In this document: positions 33,686 through 44,462 of the stretch, one piece after another
How positions within the stretch are numbered: the stretch's first letter is position 1
Layout of the letters: each line of letters opens with the position of its first letter
Assembly (NCBI GenBank): GCA_963818685.1
Contig: CAWFTJ010000001.1
Location: 62,001 to 126,000, forward strand
DNA from: CAJCJE01 sp963818685
GTDB lineage: Bacteria; Actinomycetota; Actinomycetes; Mycobacteriales; Pseudonocardiaceae
DNA length: 64,000 nucleotides
Direction: 5' to 3'
Translations under genes and position numbers: made by a program
The notes under the pieces: generated by a model
Seen by the model: only the letters and a program-made list of their open reading frames with translations
Database searches by the model: none
Told to the model about the DNA's origin: nothing

Positions 33686-35302
33686 AGCGCTCCCTCGGTT
33701 TCCACCGGCCGCGGCGCGTTCGGTGTTGGTGGCAGCAGGGACAGTCCTGCGCGTGCGGCCAGCCAGTTGAACGGGGCCGCAGGCGACCTGCCGGGCCCGG
33801 CCTTGTTGGCGGCAACCGACGCGACCAGGAAATAGCGCACCTCGCCGAAGTCGCGCTCGGCGGACAGCACCAGGTTGTCCAGCCCGGCCCTGACCAGCCA
33901 GGCCCGCACCTGGTCGGGACGCAGGTCTTCGGCAGGTGGCAGGCCATCCAGCAGATCGGCCTTCACCACGGTCATGGCCAGCGCCCGCCGCCTGGTGTCC
34001 ACGCCGAAATCGCGTAACCGCCGGGTGGTCACCTGATACACCGACTCCGGTTCCTCGGCGGCGGTGGCGGCCAGCCGGGCGGCCGGGGTGTCGCCGAGCT
34101 GGTCGCGCACCCACGGCACGGACAGCGGGTCGACCACGAAGATCAGGCCCTGGGCGTGGTCGAGGAATTCCAGGTCGCTGTTGTCGTCGCGATCGGCGTA
34201 GAGCTCGCCGGCCGCATCGAACAGGTGCAGCAGCGCCTTGCGGCGGCGCAGGGTGAATCGCACGGTGAGCGCGCCGGGCAGCACGCCGGCAGGGGTTTTC
34301 GTGGTGTTCGCGCCGTTGACGATGAGCTGGCCGCCGTCGGCCATCGCTTGTTTGCTGTCCTCGTCCACGAAGTCCATCTGGGCGCCCTGCGCCGCAGCCG
34401 CATCTCGCAGGGCGAGCAGTCCCGCGTAGACCAGCCGGGTCTTGCCGGCGTAAACCGGCCCGAACACCGGCAGTCGGATGTCGGTGAGCACGGCGGCCCC
34501 GGTCCGCAGTGTCTTCCCGCACCGTTGACAGGTGGCCTCAAGGCCGTGTGCGGACGCGCGCAGCACCGTGGTGGGCAACCGGTCGTCCGCACGCGCACCG
34601 CCGCCAGAGTGCGCCCAGCCGGCCGGGGCGCAGGTCGCGGTGCAGCCGCCCGCACCGGTCGCACGAGAAGACCGGAACCGCACACACCAGGTAACAGTGC
34701 TGGCAGCTCGCCGTGGCGCCACGGACGCGACGCACCAGGAAGTCCCCGCCGCGCAACACCCCCACCGCCGCGAGCCAGCCGAGCCAGGCCACCGTGCGTA
34801 CCGCGAAGCACAGCACCTGCACCACCGCCGCGGTCAGCACGGCGCCGCCGCTGACCAGCAACCAGAACAGGATCGCGAGGGCACCGCAGATCGCCCTGAG
34901 CACCGGATGCGTCGGGTCGCCGGTGAACAGGCCGATCCGCTGGAAGCCCGACCGCAGGAGGTCCAGCGGCGCCGCCCAGGCCGCGCCGAGATCGACGCGC
35001 CACTGCGCGATCAGATAGTGCGGCCAGGCAGGATCACGACCGAGCCGCTGGTCGGCGCGCTGCTTGGGCAGTTTCGCTGTGCCGGCCAGCACATCGTCGG
35101 GCGTGATCGTCCGTGGCCGGACCCGCCGGACGCCGGCCAGTACCCGGATGGTGCTCACCACGGTCAGCACCACGCCGGTCAGCACGCAGCCGAGCGCCAG
35201 GGCGATCAGGATCGGCAGGCCGCCCAGCATGAGACCGGCGGTCAGCAGCCAGACCACGACGTAGCCGAGGGCAGCAAACCGGATCAGCCGGAAAAAGCCC
35301 AC
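33682..35302 (-). pseudogene. Membrane zinc-ribbon GTPase (DO-GTPase2-like), frameshifted
   Basis: GTG 35302 opens a frame with two N-terminal helices (LGYVVVWLLTAGLMLGGL; IALALGCVLTGVVLTVV) and two later ones. A zinc-ribbon follows (CQHCYLVC, SCDRCG, CACG). Near 34590 the frame must change by one base to reach CQRCGKTL and a GTPase domain with GPVYAGKTR (P-loop), LFDAAGEL (G3) and VVKADLLDG (G4). It ends at 33682. The two halves together give one protein of about 540 residues resembling the other zinc-ribbon GTPase at 37849. The single-base change may be a sequence error, so it may be intact in the organism. It lies three bases after GAP1. Confidence 0.68.
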
Positions 35303-35305
35303 CGC

Positions 35306-37852
35306 TCACTCCCCCTTGGCCCTGCGGCCCGGCAGCCGGAAGCCGAACCGGCTCGGTTTGGCCGCGTCAGTGGAATCCCCTGCGGAATCCTTTGTGGACT
35401 TTTCAGGCTTCGCAGCCCGGTCCCGCTCGGCGGATCGGCCCTTGGCATGGGACCGGGGGTGGGACTCGTGCTGGCCGGCGAGGAACTTCCGCCACAGCGC
35501 GGCGACTTCCGGGCTTGCCTCGCGTAGCACCTGCCCGACCCGCTGCGCAACGGCCGGCTCAGCGGTCGACACCCAGGACGCGAGCGCATTCTCCACGCTC
35601 ACCACGACAACGCCCGACATCTCTTCTGCTTCCTGCACGGTCAGGTAGGCCAGCGCAACGGCACCGATCACCCGGCGAGTGGGAGTGCGGGCATCCCGCC
35701 AGATCTCGGGCAGCTTGCGGACCAGCAAGCCGATCAGCTCCTCGGACCCCGCCAGTACCAGCGTCTTGGCGGTGGCCAGCGGCAGATGGTCCACCAGCGG
35801 GTCGAGCACGGCCCGACCGCGCGCGGCGAGCACCTGGCCGGATACCCCGCGCAGCGCGCCGGGCTCGGGCGAGCGGCCCTGCACGGCCTCGGCCAGCCAG
35901 CGCCGCAGCGTCTCGTCCTGGGTCGCGATGTCCCGCAACCAGCCGTTGCCCGGCAGCAGGCCGCCCTCCGCGAACATGCGCACCGCGTCCAGCTCCGCCT
36001 CGCCGAGCCGCCGTATCACGGCCTTGTCCAGCACAGCGCATGCCTTGTCGGCGAACGATTTCGACACGGTCGGCAGCTGGCGCAGCAATTCCTGCACGTC
36101 CGCGAGACTGGGCTGCGCGAACTGGAACAGCGCCCGCCAGGCAAGGTCCGCGCGGATCGCAGGGTCGGTCGAGGAAAGCATGCCCATGACGCGGCCGATG
36201 GTGCGCCGCCGGGTGTTCGAGTCGCCTCGGGCCACTGCCGCCGAGGTGACCGCCGCGTCCAGCGCGTTGGCCGGATCGGCGAGGTGCGGCAGCAGAATCG
36301 GCCACCAGTGCTCGCGGATGTCGGCGATCAGGCGGGCCGGCGGGCCCGACGCGGCGCGTACGGCGAGTTCCCCGCGCAGCGCGCCGACCAGCTCGGGTGC
36401 CCGGTTCCACCGGCCGGGATCGATGGGCGCGCCCGGATTGTCCGCCCACCAGCGCACGAACCGCGCGACGCCATGGGGGAACCTGGCCGGTTCCGGCCGG
36501 ACATCGAAGTCGACAGCCAGACCCAGCAGATCGTCCATTGCGGATGGTTCCACCGCGTCGAGGGCGCGCTCGACCAGTCGGGTGGCCTCGTCGCGCTCCC
36601 CCGGCGTCCAGCCGTACGGCGCGAGTTCCCCGGCCCGCGACCGGTCCCGGCCCTCCGCCCCTCGGTCGAGGATGGCGCGCAGCAACGTCAGCCGGACCTG
36701 GCCTGCCAGCGGGGTACGCACCCCGTGCCAGTGCGTCGCGCGATCCAGCGCGTACAGTCCGTCCAGATCCAGCCGACGGCTCAGTATCGCGGCGATCAGC
36801 GGCTCCGCGACGTCCTCAGTGGACACTTTCGGCTGGGCGGCAAGCCACTCGGCGAGCACGTCCGGCGCGGCCAGCTCGTCCGGTTCCGCGCCGAGCAGCA
36901 CCACGGCGCTGGCCAGCCGGTCGGCCGCAGACGGCCGAGGATCGGCGCCTGCGGACCGGCTGCCCGCGAACTGCTGGGCCAACTCGACCGCGTCAACCAC
37001 GTCGTACACCTCGTCAGGGTCGGCGCGTAGGAAACGCGGCACCCAGTGCAGGGCGGAGTCGGTCGGTTCGATCGCCGAACGCTTCCCGGTGACCAGGTTG
37101 AACACCACGAACTCGTCGTCCCGGTTCGGATTGGCCAGCGACCCCGCCCAGTCCGGGTGCACGGCGAGCACATCATGGTCGCTGCGCCGCACGTTCGCCG
37201 CGAACACCCGGAACCCCACCCGCAGCGCACGTTCCTGGGGCAGCAGCAGTGTTCCCGCCGCGATCCAGCCGATCACGGCCGTCGGGTCCTCGGTGACGAA
37301 CAGCACCCGGCGCCGGTCCGGATCACCCAGCCGGTCGAACGCGGAGTGCACCGCGGTCAGCCAGTCCTGCGCGTCCGGCTGGCCGAGCACCCACTCCCGC
37401 ACCGCGTCGATCCCCCACGGTCCGGTCGACGGCTCGGCGGCGATCGGCGCACACCGGGTGCTCGCCGCCGGTTTCTCCGCCCACCAGCTCGCGTCCCACA
37501 GCTGGGCCGGCCGGATCTGCCCGTATGCCTCGGGATTGGTGGTGGCCACCGCGTGGGTGAACTGGTTGCCCTCGCGCACGCCGTTGGCCTCGGCCCCGAG
37601 GTAGACGCCGCGCGCGGTCACGTACACGCCGTCGTGCACGTGGGCCAGCGAGGGCGGGTAGTCGGCGACCGGTCGCTGTTCGCGCATCCAGGACACCGGC
37701 GGCTCGTAGAGGGTGGCCCGCTGCACCAGGGCCATGGTGTCCGCGGTGACCTCCGCCGACACCGCCTGGAACTGGAAGCCCGCGCCCCCGCGCAACCCCT
37801 GACCCGGCCGGCAGTCGGTGTAGTAGAGGCATTCGAACCCGGGCCGGGTCAT
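35306..37852 (-). CDS. GTPase-associated protein 1 (GAP1)-like
   Basis: ATG 37852 (MTRPGFECLYYTDC) overlaps the GTPase gene's stop by four bases, and the gene runs 848 residues. The N-terminal LYYTDCRPGQGLRGGAGFQFQA, written here only in part as YYTDC and GGAGFQFQ, matches the GAP1 N-terminal domain. Further segments include AVHPDWAGSLANP and VVFNLVTG, then a long alpha-helical C-terminus and a charged Lys/Arg-rich tail. GAP1 proteins are predicted partners of DO-GTPases in conflict systems. Here it lies between two such GTPase genes. No enzymatic motif is evident. It is probably a cytoplasmic adaptor or a platform that senses a trigger. Confidence 0.78.
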   Translation of the reverse strand: MTRPGFECLYYTDCRPGQGLRGGAGFQFQAVSAEVTADTMALVQRATLYEPPVSWMREQRPVADYPPSLAHVHDGVYVTARGVYLGAEANGVREGNQFTHAVATTNPEAYGQIRPAQLWDASWWAEKPAASTRCAPIAAEPSTGPWGIDAVREWVLGQPDAQDWLTAVHSAFDRLGDPDRRRVLFVTEDPTAVIGWIAAGTLLLPQERALRVGFRVFAANVRRSDHDVLAVHPDWAGSLANPNRDDEFVVFNLVTGKRSAIEPTDSALHWVPRFLRADPDEVYDVVDAVELAQQFAGSRSAGADPRPSAADRLASAVVLLGAEPDELAAPDVLAEWLAAQPKVSTEDVAEPLIAAILSRRLDLDGLYALDRATHWHGVRTPLAGQVRLTLLRAILDRGAEGRDRSRAGELAPYGWTPGERDEATRLVERALDAVEPSAMDDLLGLAVDFDVRPEPARFPHGVARFVRWWADNPGAPIDPGRWNRAPELVGALRGELAVRAASGPPARLIADIREHWWPILLPHLADPANALDAAVTSAAVARGDSNTRRRTIGRVMGMLSSTDPAIRADLAWRALFQFAQPSLADVQELLRQLPTVSKSFADKACAVLDKAVIRRLGEAELDAVRMFAEGGLLPGNGWLRDIATQDETLRRWLAEAVQGRSPEPGALRGVSGQVLAARGRAVLDPLVDHLPLATAKTLVLAGSEELIGLLVRKLPEIWRDARTPTRRVIGAVALAYLTVQEAEEMSGVVVVSVENALASWVSTAEPAVAQRVGQVLREASPEVAALWRKFLAGQHESHPRSHAKGRSAERDRAAKPEKSTKDSAGDSTDAAKPSRFGFRLPGRRAKGE

Positions 37853-39063
37853 GCCTTGCTCCGGTCGATGATCTTGAAAAGGCCGAGCAGCCAGAGCAGT
37901 GGCTCGTCGACCCGGAACGGCCGCACGCCGCCCGGGTCGATCTTCAGGCCCGCGTAGTCGGGTTCCGCGCCGAGCGAGGACACCGCGAAATACCGGAAGG
38001 TCTTGTACTGGGCGCGCAGGTGCGCGTCGATGTCGTCCGCGTCCAGTTCGGTCAGCAGCGCGCGCAGGTGTTCGTCGGTGTCCCTGCCGACGGCCTCGTC
38101 GTAGTACGGGCCGACCGGCGGTTGGCGCAGCAACGGGTGCTCCTCGCCGAGCACCTGGTAGAACGCGTCGATCTTGGAGAACACCACCGCGATCGGGGTG
38201 GTGATCTTGCGTTTGGCCTTCACCCCGTTGCTGACCCGCAGCATCTCGGTGATCCGGGTGAGCACGCTCAGCGGCGGTTCGGTGTCCCGGGTAGCCACGT
38301 CCGGCACCCTGATCCGGTCCTGCGCGCCCTTGAGCTGGAACGGGTCGAGCAACACGATCAGCGCGTCGGCCGAGCTCAGGTACGCCTGCGCGTTGACGAA
38401 CTCCTGAGTGGTCATGTCCTCGCCCGCGGCGTCGTAGAACGACAGCGTCGTGGTGTTGTGCGTCTCCCTGCCGAGGATCCGGCGCGCCTGCCGCCATTGC
38501 AGTACCAGCGGGACCTTCAGCCCTTCCTGGGCCGCTTCGGTACTCTCGAACAGTTTCCGGTCGGCGAACAGCGCCTGCTCGTACTGTTGCAGCCAGTCGG
38601 CGACCGAGCCGAGTTCGCCCTGCCGGTCGCCGGCGAACCAGATGTCCGCGCCGAACCTGCGCCGGATGTTGTTGCGCAGCTCGTGCGCGAGGACGGTGGT
38701 GTACACCGTCTTGCCCGCGTTCTTGCCGCCCACCATGCCGACCAGCGGGCTGCGGCTGTCCGCGAAGTTGGCCGGCAGCGGCGTGTGGCAGACCGGGCAG
38801 GCCCGGATTCCGGTCGGCGCACCGCAGTCCGGGCAGGCGGACTTCCGTTGCGGCGTCAGCTGGCGGGAGTTCTGCGGCGGGGCGAAGGTGGGCAGCGAGG
38901 CCGCGCCGTATCCGGTGAGCCTGCGGCGGTCCTCGTCGATCATCCTGCGGCACCGGTCCTTGCCCGGCACCGCGCGGCCGGTGCACTGGAACCGGAGTTT
39001 GGCCAGCTCGAAGCGGTGGTAGCAGTAGGGACACGCGACCTTGGACGACAGTACGGGAATCAT
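37849..39063 (-). CDS. Zinc-ribbon GTPase (DO-GTPase2-like)
   Basis: This 404-residue protein has paired cysteines at 11/14, 27/38, 77/80 and 89/92, enough for two zinc ribbons. A GTPase domain follows: P-loop GGKNAGKT at 112-119, G3-like FYDAAGED, and G4 FSKIDAF. This matches the double-GTPase (DO-GTPase2) type of conflict-locus GTPases. There is no transmembrane helix, unlike its partner at 33682. The gene overlaps both neighbours (FN3-like scaffold, GAP1) by four bases, so all three are co-translated. It probably forms a heteromeric GTP-driven switch with the other GTPase and GAP1. Confidence 0.85.
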   Translation of the reverse strand: MIPVLSSKVACPYCYHRFELAKLRFQCTGRAVPGKDRCRRMIDEDRRRLTGYGAASLPTFAPPQNSRQLTPQRKSACPDCGAPTGIRACPVCHTPLPANFADSRSPLVGMVGGKNAGKTVYTTVLAHELRNNIRRRFGADIWFAGDRQGELGSVADWLQQYEQALFADRKLFESTEAAQEGLKVPLVLQWRQARRILGRETHNTTTLSFYDAAGEDMTTQEFVNAQAYLSSADALIVLLDPFQLKGAQDRIRVPDVATRDTEPPLSVLTRITEMLRVSNGVKAKRKITTPIAVVFSKIDAFYQVLGEEHPLLRQPPVGPYYDEAVGRDTDEHLRALLTELDADDIDAHLRAQYKTFRYFAVSSLGAEPDYAGLKIDPGGVRPFRVDEPLLWLLGLFKIIDRSKA

Positions 39064-41726
39064 CGCACCTTCAACTGGCTGGTCGGGGGGTCAACAAGTC
39101 GCACGGAGTCGGAGTCGGAGTCCAGAAAGCAGCGCACCCAGTACGGCCGGGACAGCTTCGGCAGTTCGGCGGTCAGCTCGACCTCCTGGCCGGGACGCAG
39201 CTCGGCGGGGCTGCGCAACACCAGCTGCCCGTCGTCGGCCTTGCGCGGCATGACCACCCCCGGTGCGGCCACCACCAGCACCGTGCACCGGGGCGTTGCC
39301 TCGTCCGAGGTGAGCCGGATCCGGGCGGTCGTCGGCCGCAGCGGCCGGCGGGTCAGCTCGACGGTGTACCGCACGGACGGCACGCGCTGGGGCACCACCA
39401 GCTCGGCGTCCGGGGAGAAGCACTCCCCGCTGTCCGCGACCACCACGCTGCGCACCCGGACCGTCACCTCACCTGCGCCGCAGGCGATCCGGCAGCCGCC
39501 GTCGATGGTGTAGCGCTGCCGGGTCAGCCGCAGCCGTCCGGAATCCTGCGAGGTCTGCCAGCGGATCTCGGCCGTGCCTGCCTTTTCCGGCCAGACCCAG
39601 GACAGCAACAGCTCAGGGCCGAAACGCTGGTGGCGCAGCCTGGTCACCGGGAGCGCGAGGCCGAGCGCGTTGTCCGCGCCGCGCACCGCGCCTGCCGGCG
39701 TCATCGTGAACGGTACGTAGTGGAAGACGCCGGTTGGCGCCTCGGCGGTGAGCGTGCGCCACTCGCCCTCGGTCTCCAGCTGACCGCGCACCTCCTCGCC
39801 GTAGCCGGACAACTCTCCCGGCGACACCAGCGCGCCGAACTCCCAGGCGCAGGGCCGGGCGGCCCGACGCACCACCACGTTGGCGTCCGATGAGCCGCGC
39901 CAGCGAACGGCGATCCGGGGGCCGGTCTCGCTCTGCACGGCCGCCAACTGCAACGCGGACACCGGTCGCGCCCGGTCACCGTCAGCCGCCCTGGCGGACA
40001 CCGGGGCGGAGCGCGCCTCGCTGCCGTCCGCCCTGCGGTACACCGCGACGAAGCTGTAGCGCTGCTCGGTCGCGGAGGTGCGGTCGTGGAACATGGTCCT
40101 GCTGTCGGCTCGCACCACCGGACCGGCCGGCCCGTCGCGCCGCACCTCGACCGACGCCGCGTCGGGGTGAACCTGCCAGTGCCCGTTGACCACGCCCTTG
40201 TCCACGGTCAGCCGCACGTCGTGCACGGGTGGCCACACCTCGACGACCACGCCGGCCGGACGTGACCACGGCCCATCGACGGCCGCTGCGAACACGGCGT
40301 AGCCGATCGCCTCGCCAGCGGGCGCCTCGGTGTCCGTGGCGACCGTCCCGGTGTCCTCGCGCACGGTTTCCCCGTCGACCGGATCGATCGGCGCCTGGCC
40401 GGTGCGGCGCACCACGCGATAGCGGGTGGTCTCGTCGTGACTGGGTGCGGCACGCCAGGAGATCCGCACGCCGAGACCGTCCGACCGGGCCAGCGGCTCC
40501 AGTACTGGCGGCAGTGGAATCCGGCGCAGCTGGCCGAGGATGTCGTCATCGTCGGTGGCCAGTGCCGCGGCCTGCCGCAACTGCCCGGCCGCTGCATCCT
40601 CGTCGCCGGTGCGCCACGCGGTCAGGGCCGCATCGCGCAACCGGTTCACCTCGGCGAGCTGCCGGTCCACCAGCTCACGGGCGATGGCCGCGTCCTTGGC
40701 GTCGGCAACCGTTGCCAGCGCCTGTTTGGCCGCGATCAGCAGGCCGTCGGCGAGCAGTTCGCGCACCGTGTCCAGCCCACCGGCCGACGGCGTCGGCGCG
40801 GACTCGTTGCGCACGCTGAACACGGCCATCCGCGCCTCGTCCTCGGCCAGCTTCGCCGCGCACAGCTGCCGGACCAGCGCGCCGGCCGGAGCGCCCTGCG
40901 CGTGGTGCTGACGCACGTTGTCCAGCAGGTGGAAGAGGGTGAGCTGACGCAGGTCGGCCCCGTCGCGCACGGCGGTGGTGAGCACGCCGAGCGCCGCCCT
41001 GGATGCCTGGCTGGCGGCCACCGCGCGCTTGTTCTCCCGGTCGACCGCCTGCCGGACCGCGGCCGAGGTCAGCCCGAGCCGCTGCGGCGGCTGGCAGGAG
41101 AACTCGGTGAGCACCCGTAGGCTGGTCAGTGGTCCGAACAACAACTCGGGCACGCTGGCCGCCTGCGCGTCGATCAGCTGCTGGCGCAGCGCCCGGTAGG
41201 TGGTGTCCGGCAGGCCGCTGGTCTTGGGTAACTCCAGCGGCGTGCTGCGGGTGATCCCGGCCTGGGTCAGCGCCTGCTCGACCTCGTCCGGGGCCAGCGC
41301 GGCATACGCGGCGCGCATGGTGACTTCCAGCTTGCTCGGGGAGATCAACTTCAGCTCACCGAAGCTGTCCCGCAGCGTCTGCGCCAGTTCGGTGATCTGC
41401 CCCTGCCGTGTCCCCGCCCGCGCCCGTTCGTGCTCCCGCCACCAGGAAATACGACCGAGCTGATCCCCGTGCTCCCGCCGCAGTGCCTCGTCGGCGCGCA
41501 GAAAAGCCTTGTACAGGCTCTTGATCGACGCGGCCTTGCCGGTGGAGTGCGCACCCTTGTTCCACTGCGACCTGACCTCGGCGAGCCGCTCGACCACCTG
41601 GGCGTCGGACATGCTCAGGTCGATGGCATAGCGCGACACCAGGTCGTCCGGCAGTTCGCGGCCGGCCCAGCGCTGCAACGGCTTGACGACCGCCTCTTCG
41701 TAGACCTTCGGATCGAACGCGGGCAT
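39060..41726 (-). CDS. Coiled-helical protein with FN3-like C-terminal domains, operon scaffold
   Basis: This 888-residue protein has an alpha-helical N-terminal half (1-430). It opens at PKVYEEAVVKPLQRWAG with an SMSDAQVVERLAEVRSQWNKGAH segment resembling DnaJ-adjacent helical partners of Hsp70 loci (written in part). The C-terminal half consists of several beta-sandwich, fibronectin type III-like repeats (VRISWRAAPSHDETTRYRV, VNGHWQVHPDAASVEVRRD, IAVRWRGSSDANVVVRR). There is no signal or membrane helix, so it is an intracellular scaffold. It starts three bases after the Hsp70 stop and overlaps the GTPase gene by four. The function is inferred from context only. Confidence 0.7.
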   Translation of the reverse strand: MPAFDPKVYEEAVVKPLQRWAGRELPDDLVSRYAIDLSMSDAQVVERLAEVRSQWNKGAHSTGKAASIKSLYKAFLRADEALRREHGDQLGRISWWREHERARAGTRQGQITELAQTLRDSFGELKLISPSKLEVTMRAAYAALAPDEVEQALTQAGITRSTPLELPKTSGLPDTTYRALRQQLIDAQAASVPELLFGPLTSLRVLTEFSCQPPQRLGLTSAAVRQAVDRENKRAVAASQASRAALGVLTTAVRDGADLRQLTLFHLLDNVRQHHAQGAPAGALVRQLCAAKLAEDEARMAVFSVRNESAPTPSAGGLDTVRELLADGLLIAAKQALATVADAKDAAIARELVDRQLAEVNRLRDAALTAWRTGDEDAAAGQLRQAAALATDDDDILGQLRRIPLPPVLEPLARSDGLGVRISWRAAPSHDETTRYRVVRRTGQAPIDPVDGETVREDTGTVATDTEAPAGEAIGYAVFAAAVDGPWSRPAGVVVEVWPPVHDVRLTVDKGVVNGHWQVHPDAASVEVRRDGPAGPVVRADSRTMFHDRTSATEQRYSFVAVYRRADGSEARSAPVSARAADGDRARPVSALQLAAVQSETGPRIAVRWRGSSDANVVVRRAARPCAWEFGALVSPGELSGYGEEVRGQLETEGEWRTLTAEAPTGVFHYVPFTMTPAGAVRGADNALGLALPVTRLRHQRFGPELLLSWVWPEKAGTAEIRWQTSQDSGRLRLTRQRYTIDGGCRIACGAGEVTVRVRSVVVADSGECFSPDAELVVPQRVPSVRYTVELTRRPLRPTTARIRLTSDEATPRCTVLVVAAPGVVMPRKADDGQLVLRSPAELRPGQEVELTAELPKLSRPYWVRCFLDSDSDSVRLVDPPTSQLKVR

Positions 41727-41729
41727 GGC

Positions 41730-43405
<1,676 letters not shown>

Positions 43406-43409
<4 letters not shown>

Positions 43410-44065
43410 TCCACGTTCTCTCCTCGTGCGCCACCGTCATCCGTGGTCGTGCTGGTGTCCTGCGGCGTCGGGTTCCACCGCAGCACCTGAACCTTCGCCG
43501 GCACGGTGACCCGGTCGGTTGCGGTGTCCCGGTATCCGTCCGCGAGCACGGCGCCGACGGTCTGGTCCTGTTCGGGGCGCTCGGCAGGCAGCACACCGAC
43601 CGCGCGGTGCTCGCGCGCGGAGAACGGCGCGCCGAGCGCGGGCCGGACCGGCACGCTGCCGCAGCGTTCCAACGCCAGTTCCGCGCTCAACGCGAAGGAT
43701 TCGAGCAGCTCAGCCACTTGCTGCCGGTCCATTTTCTCGGGAAGCGTGCGCGCCTGGTGCAGCAGGTCCCCGCGCAGGTGCTGAAGATCGGTGATCACGG
43801 GGCGCAGCAGCAACCCCTGTTCACCGACACGCAGGCGCTGCACCTCGGCGTGCAGGTTGTCGATCACCCGCTCGCGCGCCTGCGCCCTGGCGTGGTGGTC
43901 GCGCTCCTGTCCGGCCAACTCGGCGATCGCGGCGCGTAGCTCGGCGAGCCGGTCCTCGGCCCCGTCGGCGGGTGCCGATGACCCGGCCGGCTCGGCGGCC
44001 GGCTGATCAGCGGTTTCGCCGGCTCCCTCGGTCGGCTCGTCGGGACCGTCGTTCTCCTGTTCCAC
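43406..44065 (-). CDS. grpE: GrpE-like nucleotide exchange factor
   Basis: GTG 44065 is preceded by GAGGGG with a six-base gap and is my choice; TTG 44098 would add 11 residues. The 219-residue protein has an acidic, disordered N-terminus (1-50). A coiled coil follows (LRAAIAELAGQERDHHARAQARERVIDNL), given here only to show heptads. A C-terminal beta wing carries GAVLADGYRD and ATDRVTVPAKV. It is diverged from housekeeping GrpE but keeps the layout. GrpE releases ADP from Hsp70, and it leads the operon, overlapping its Hsp70 by four bases. I see no CIRCE or HAIR-type operator upstream. Confidence 0.78.
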
Positions 44066-44098
44066 ACTCAACCCCTCGGTCTGGTGTTCCACCGACAA

Positions 44099-44400
44099 CT
44101 GTGAACCGCGCGGCCCCGCGTGGCGACCCCGCTGATTAAGGTGACGACTTCATACCAGTGAACGCGACCAACCCTTCCGTTACCCGAGTCGATGTGGTAG
44201 GCGACCAAACGAAACCGGCCAGTTCCGTCGTCTGTTGCCCATCCGCATCGACAACCGGCAACAGACTGTACCGGAGCCGCGTGCGCCAGATACTTGTTTT
44301 GGCACAACCGGCGCCGCAACAAAAGAAAGGGCAGGTATCACATGCGCAGCACGAATGCCGACGGAAACGGTTGGGGACGCTAACCAACGTGGTCGGACTG
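44099..44400. other. Divergent intergenic region between grpE and the luxR-type gene
   Basis: No gene is supported here. This part must hold the promoter of the 14-kb minus-strand operon and part of the control region of the plus-strand regulator. I see no clear sigma-factor motif or named operator by eye. The strong hairpin lies just to its right at 44401-44444. Confidence 0.5.
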
Positions 44401-44444
44401 GGGGTGTTTGGTGCGCTGCGCGGGGGGCGCACCAAACCGACCCC
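44401..44444 (+). promoter_or_regulatory. Long hairpin in the leader of the LuxR-type regulator gene
   Basis: GTTTGGTGCGC (44406-44416) and GCGCACCAAAC (44427-44437) form a perfect 11-bp stem around a 10-base loop. Outer GGGGT (44401) and ACCCC (44440) add five pairs after a two-base bulge. It ends 18 bases before the start codon, close to the GGGAGG ribosome site. It could be a transcription attenuator, a translation control element, or an operator for an autoregulator. Confidence 0.6.
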
Positions 44445-44462
44445 GCCTGCGAGGGAGGCAAG

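Noticed and set aside
37853..39034. Upstream extension of the GAP1 frame (would give a 1242-residue protein)
   Set aside because: That part is an alternate frame of the zinc-ribbon GTPase, with a composition unlike a protein. GAP1 similarity begins at ATG 37852.
44066..44200. HAIR or CIRCE heat-shock operator before grpE
   Set aside because: I looked for CTTGAGT-N7-ACTCAAG and TTAGCACTC-N9-GAGTGCTAA and saw neither.
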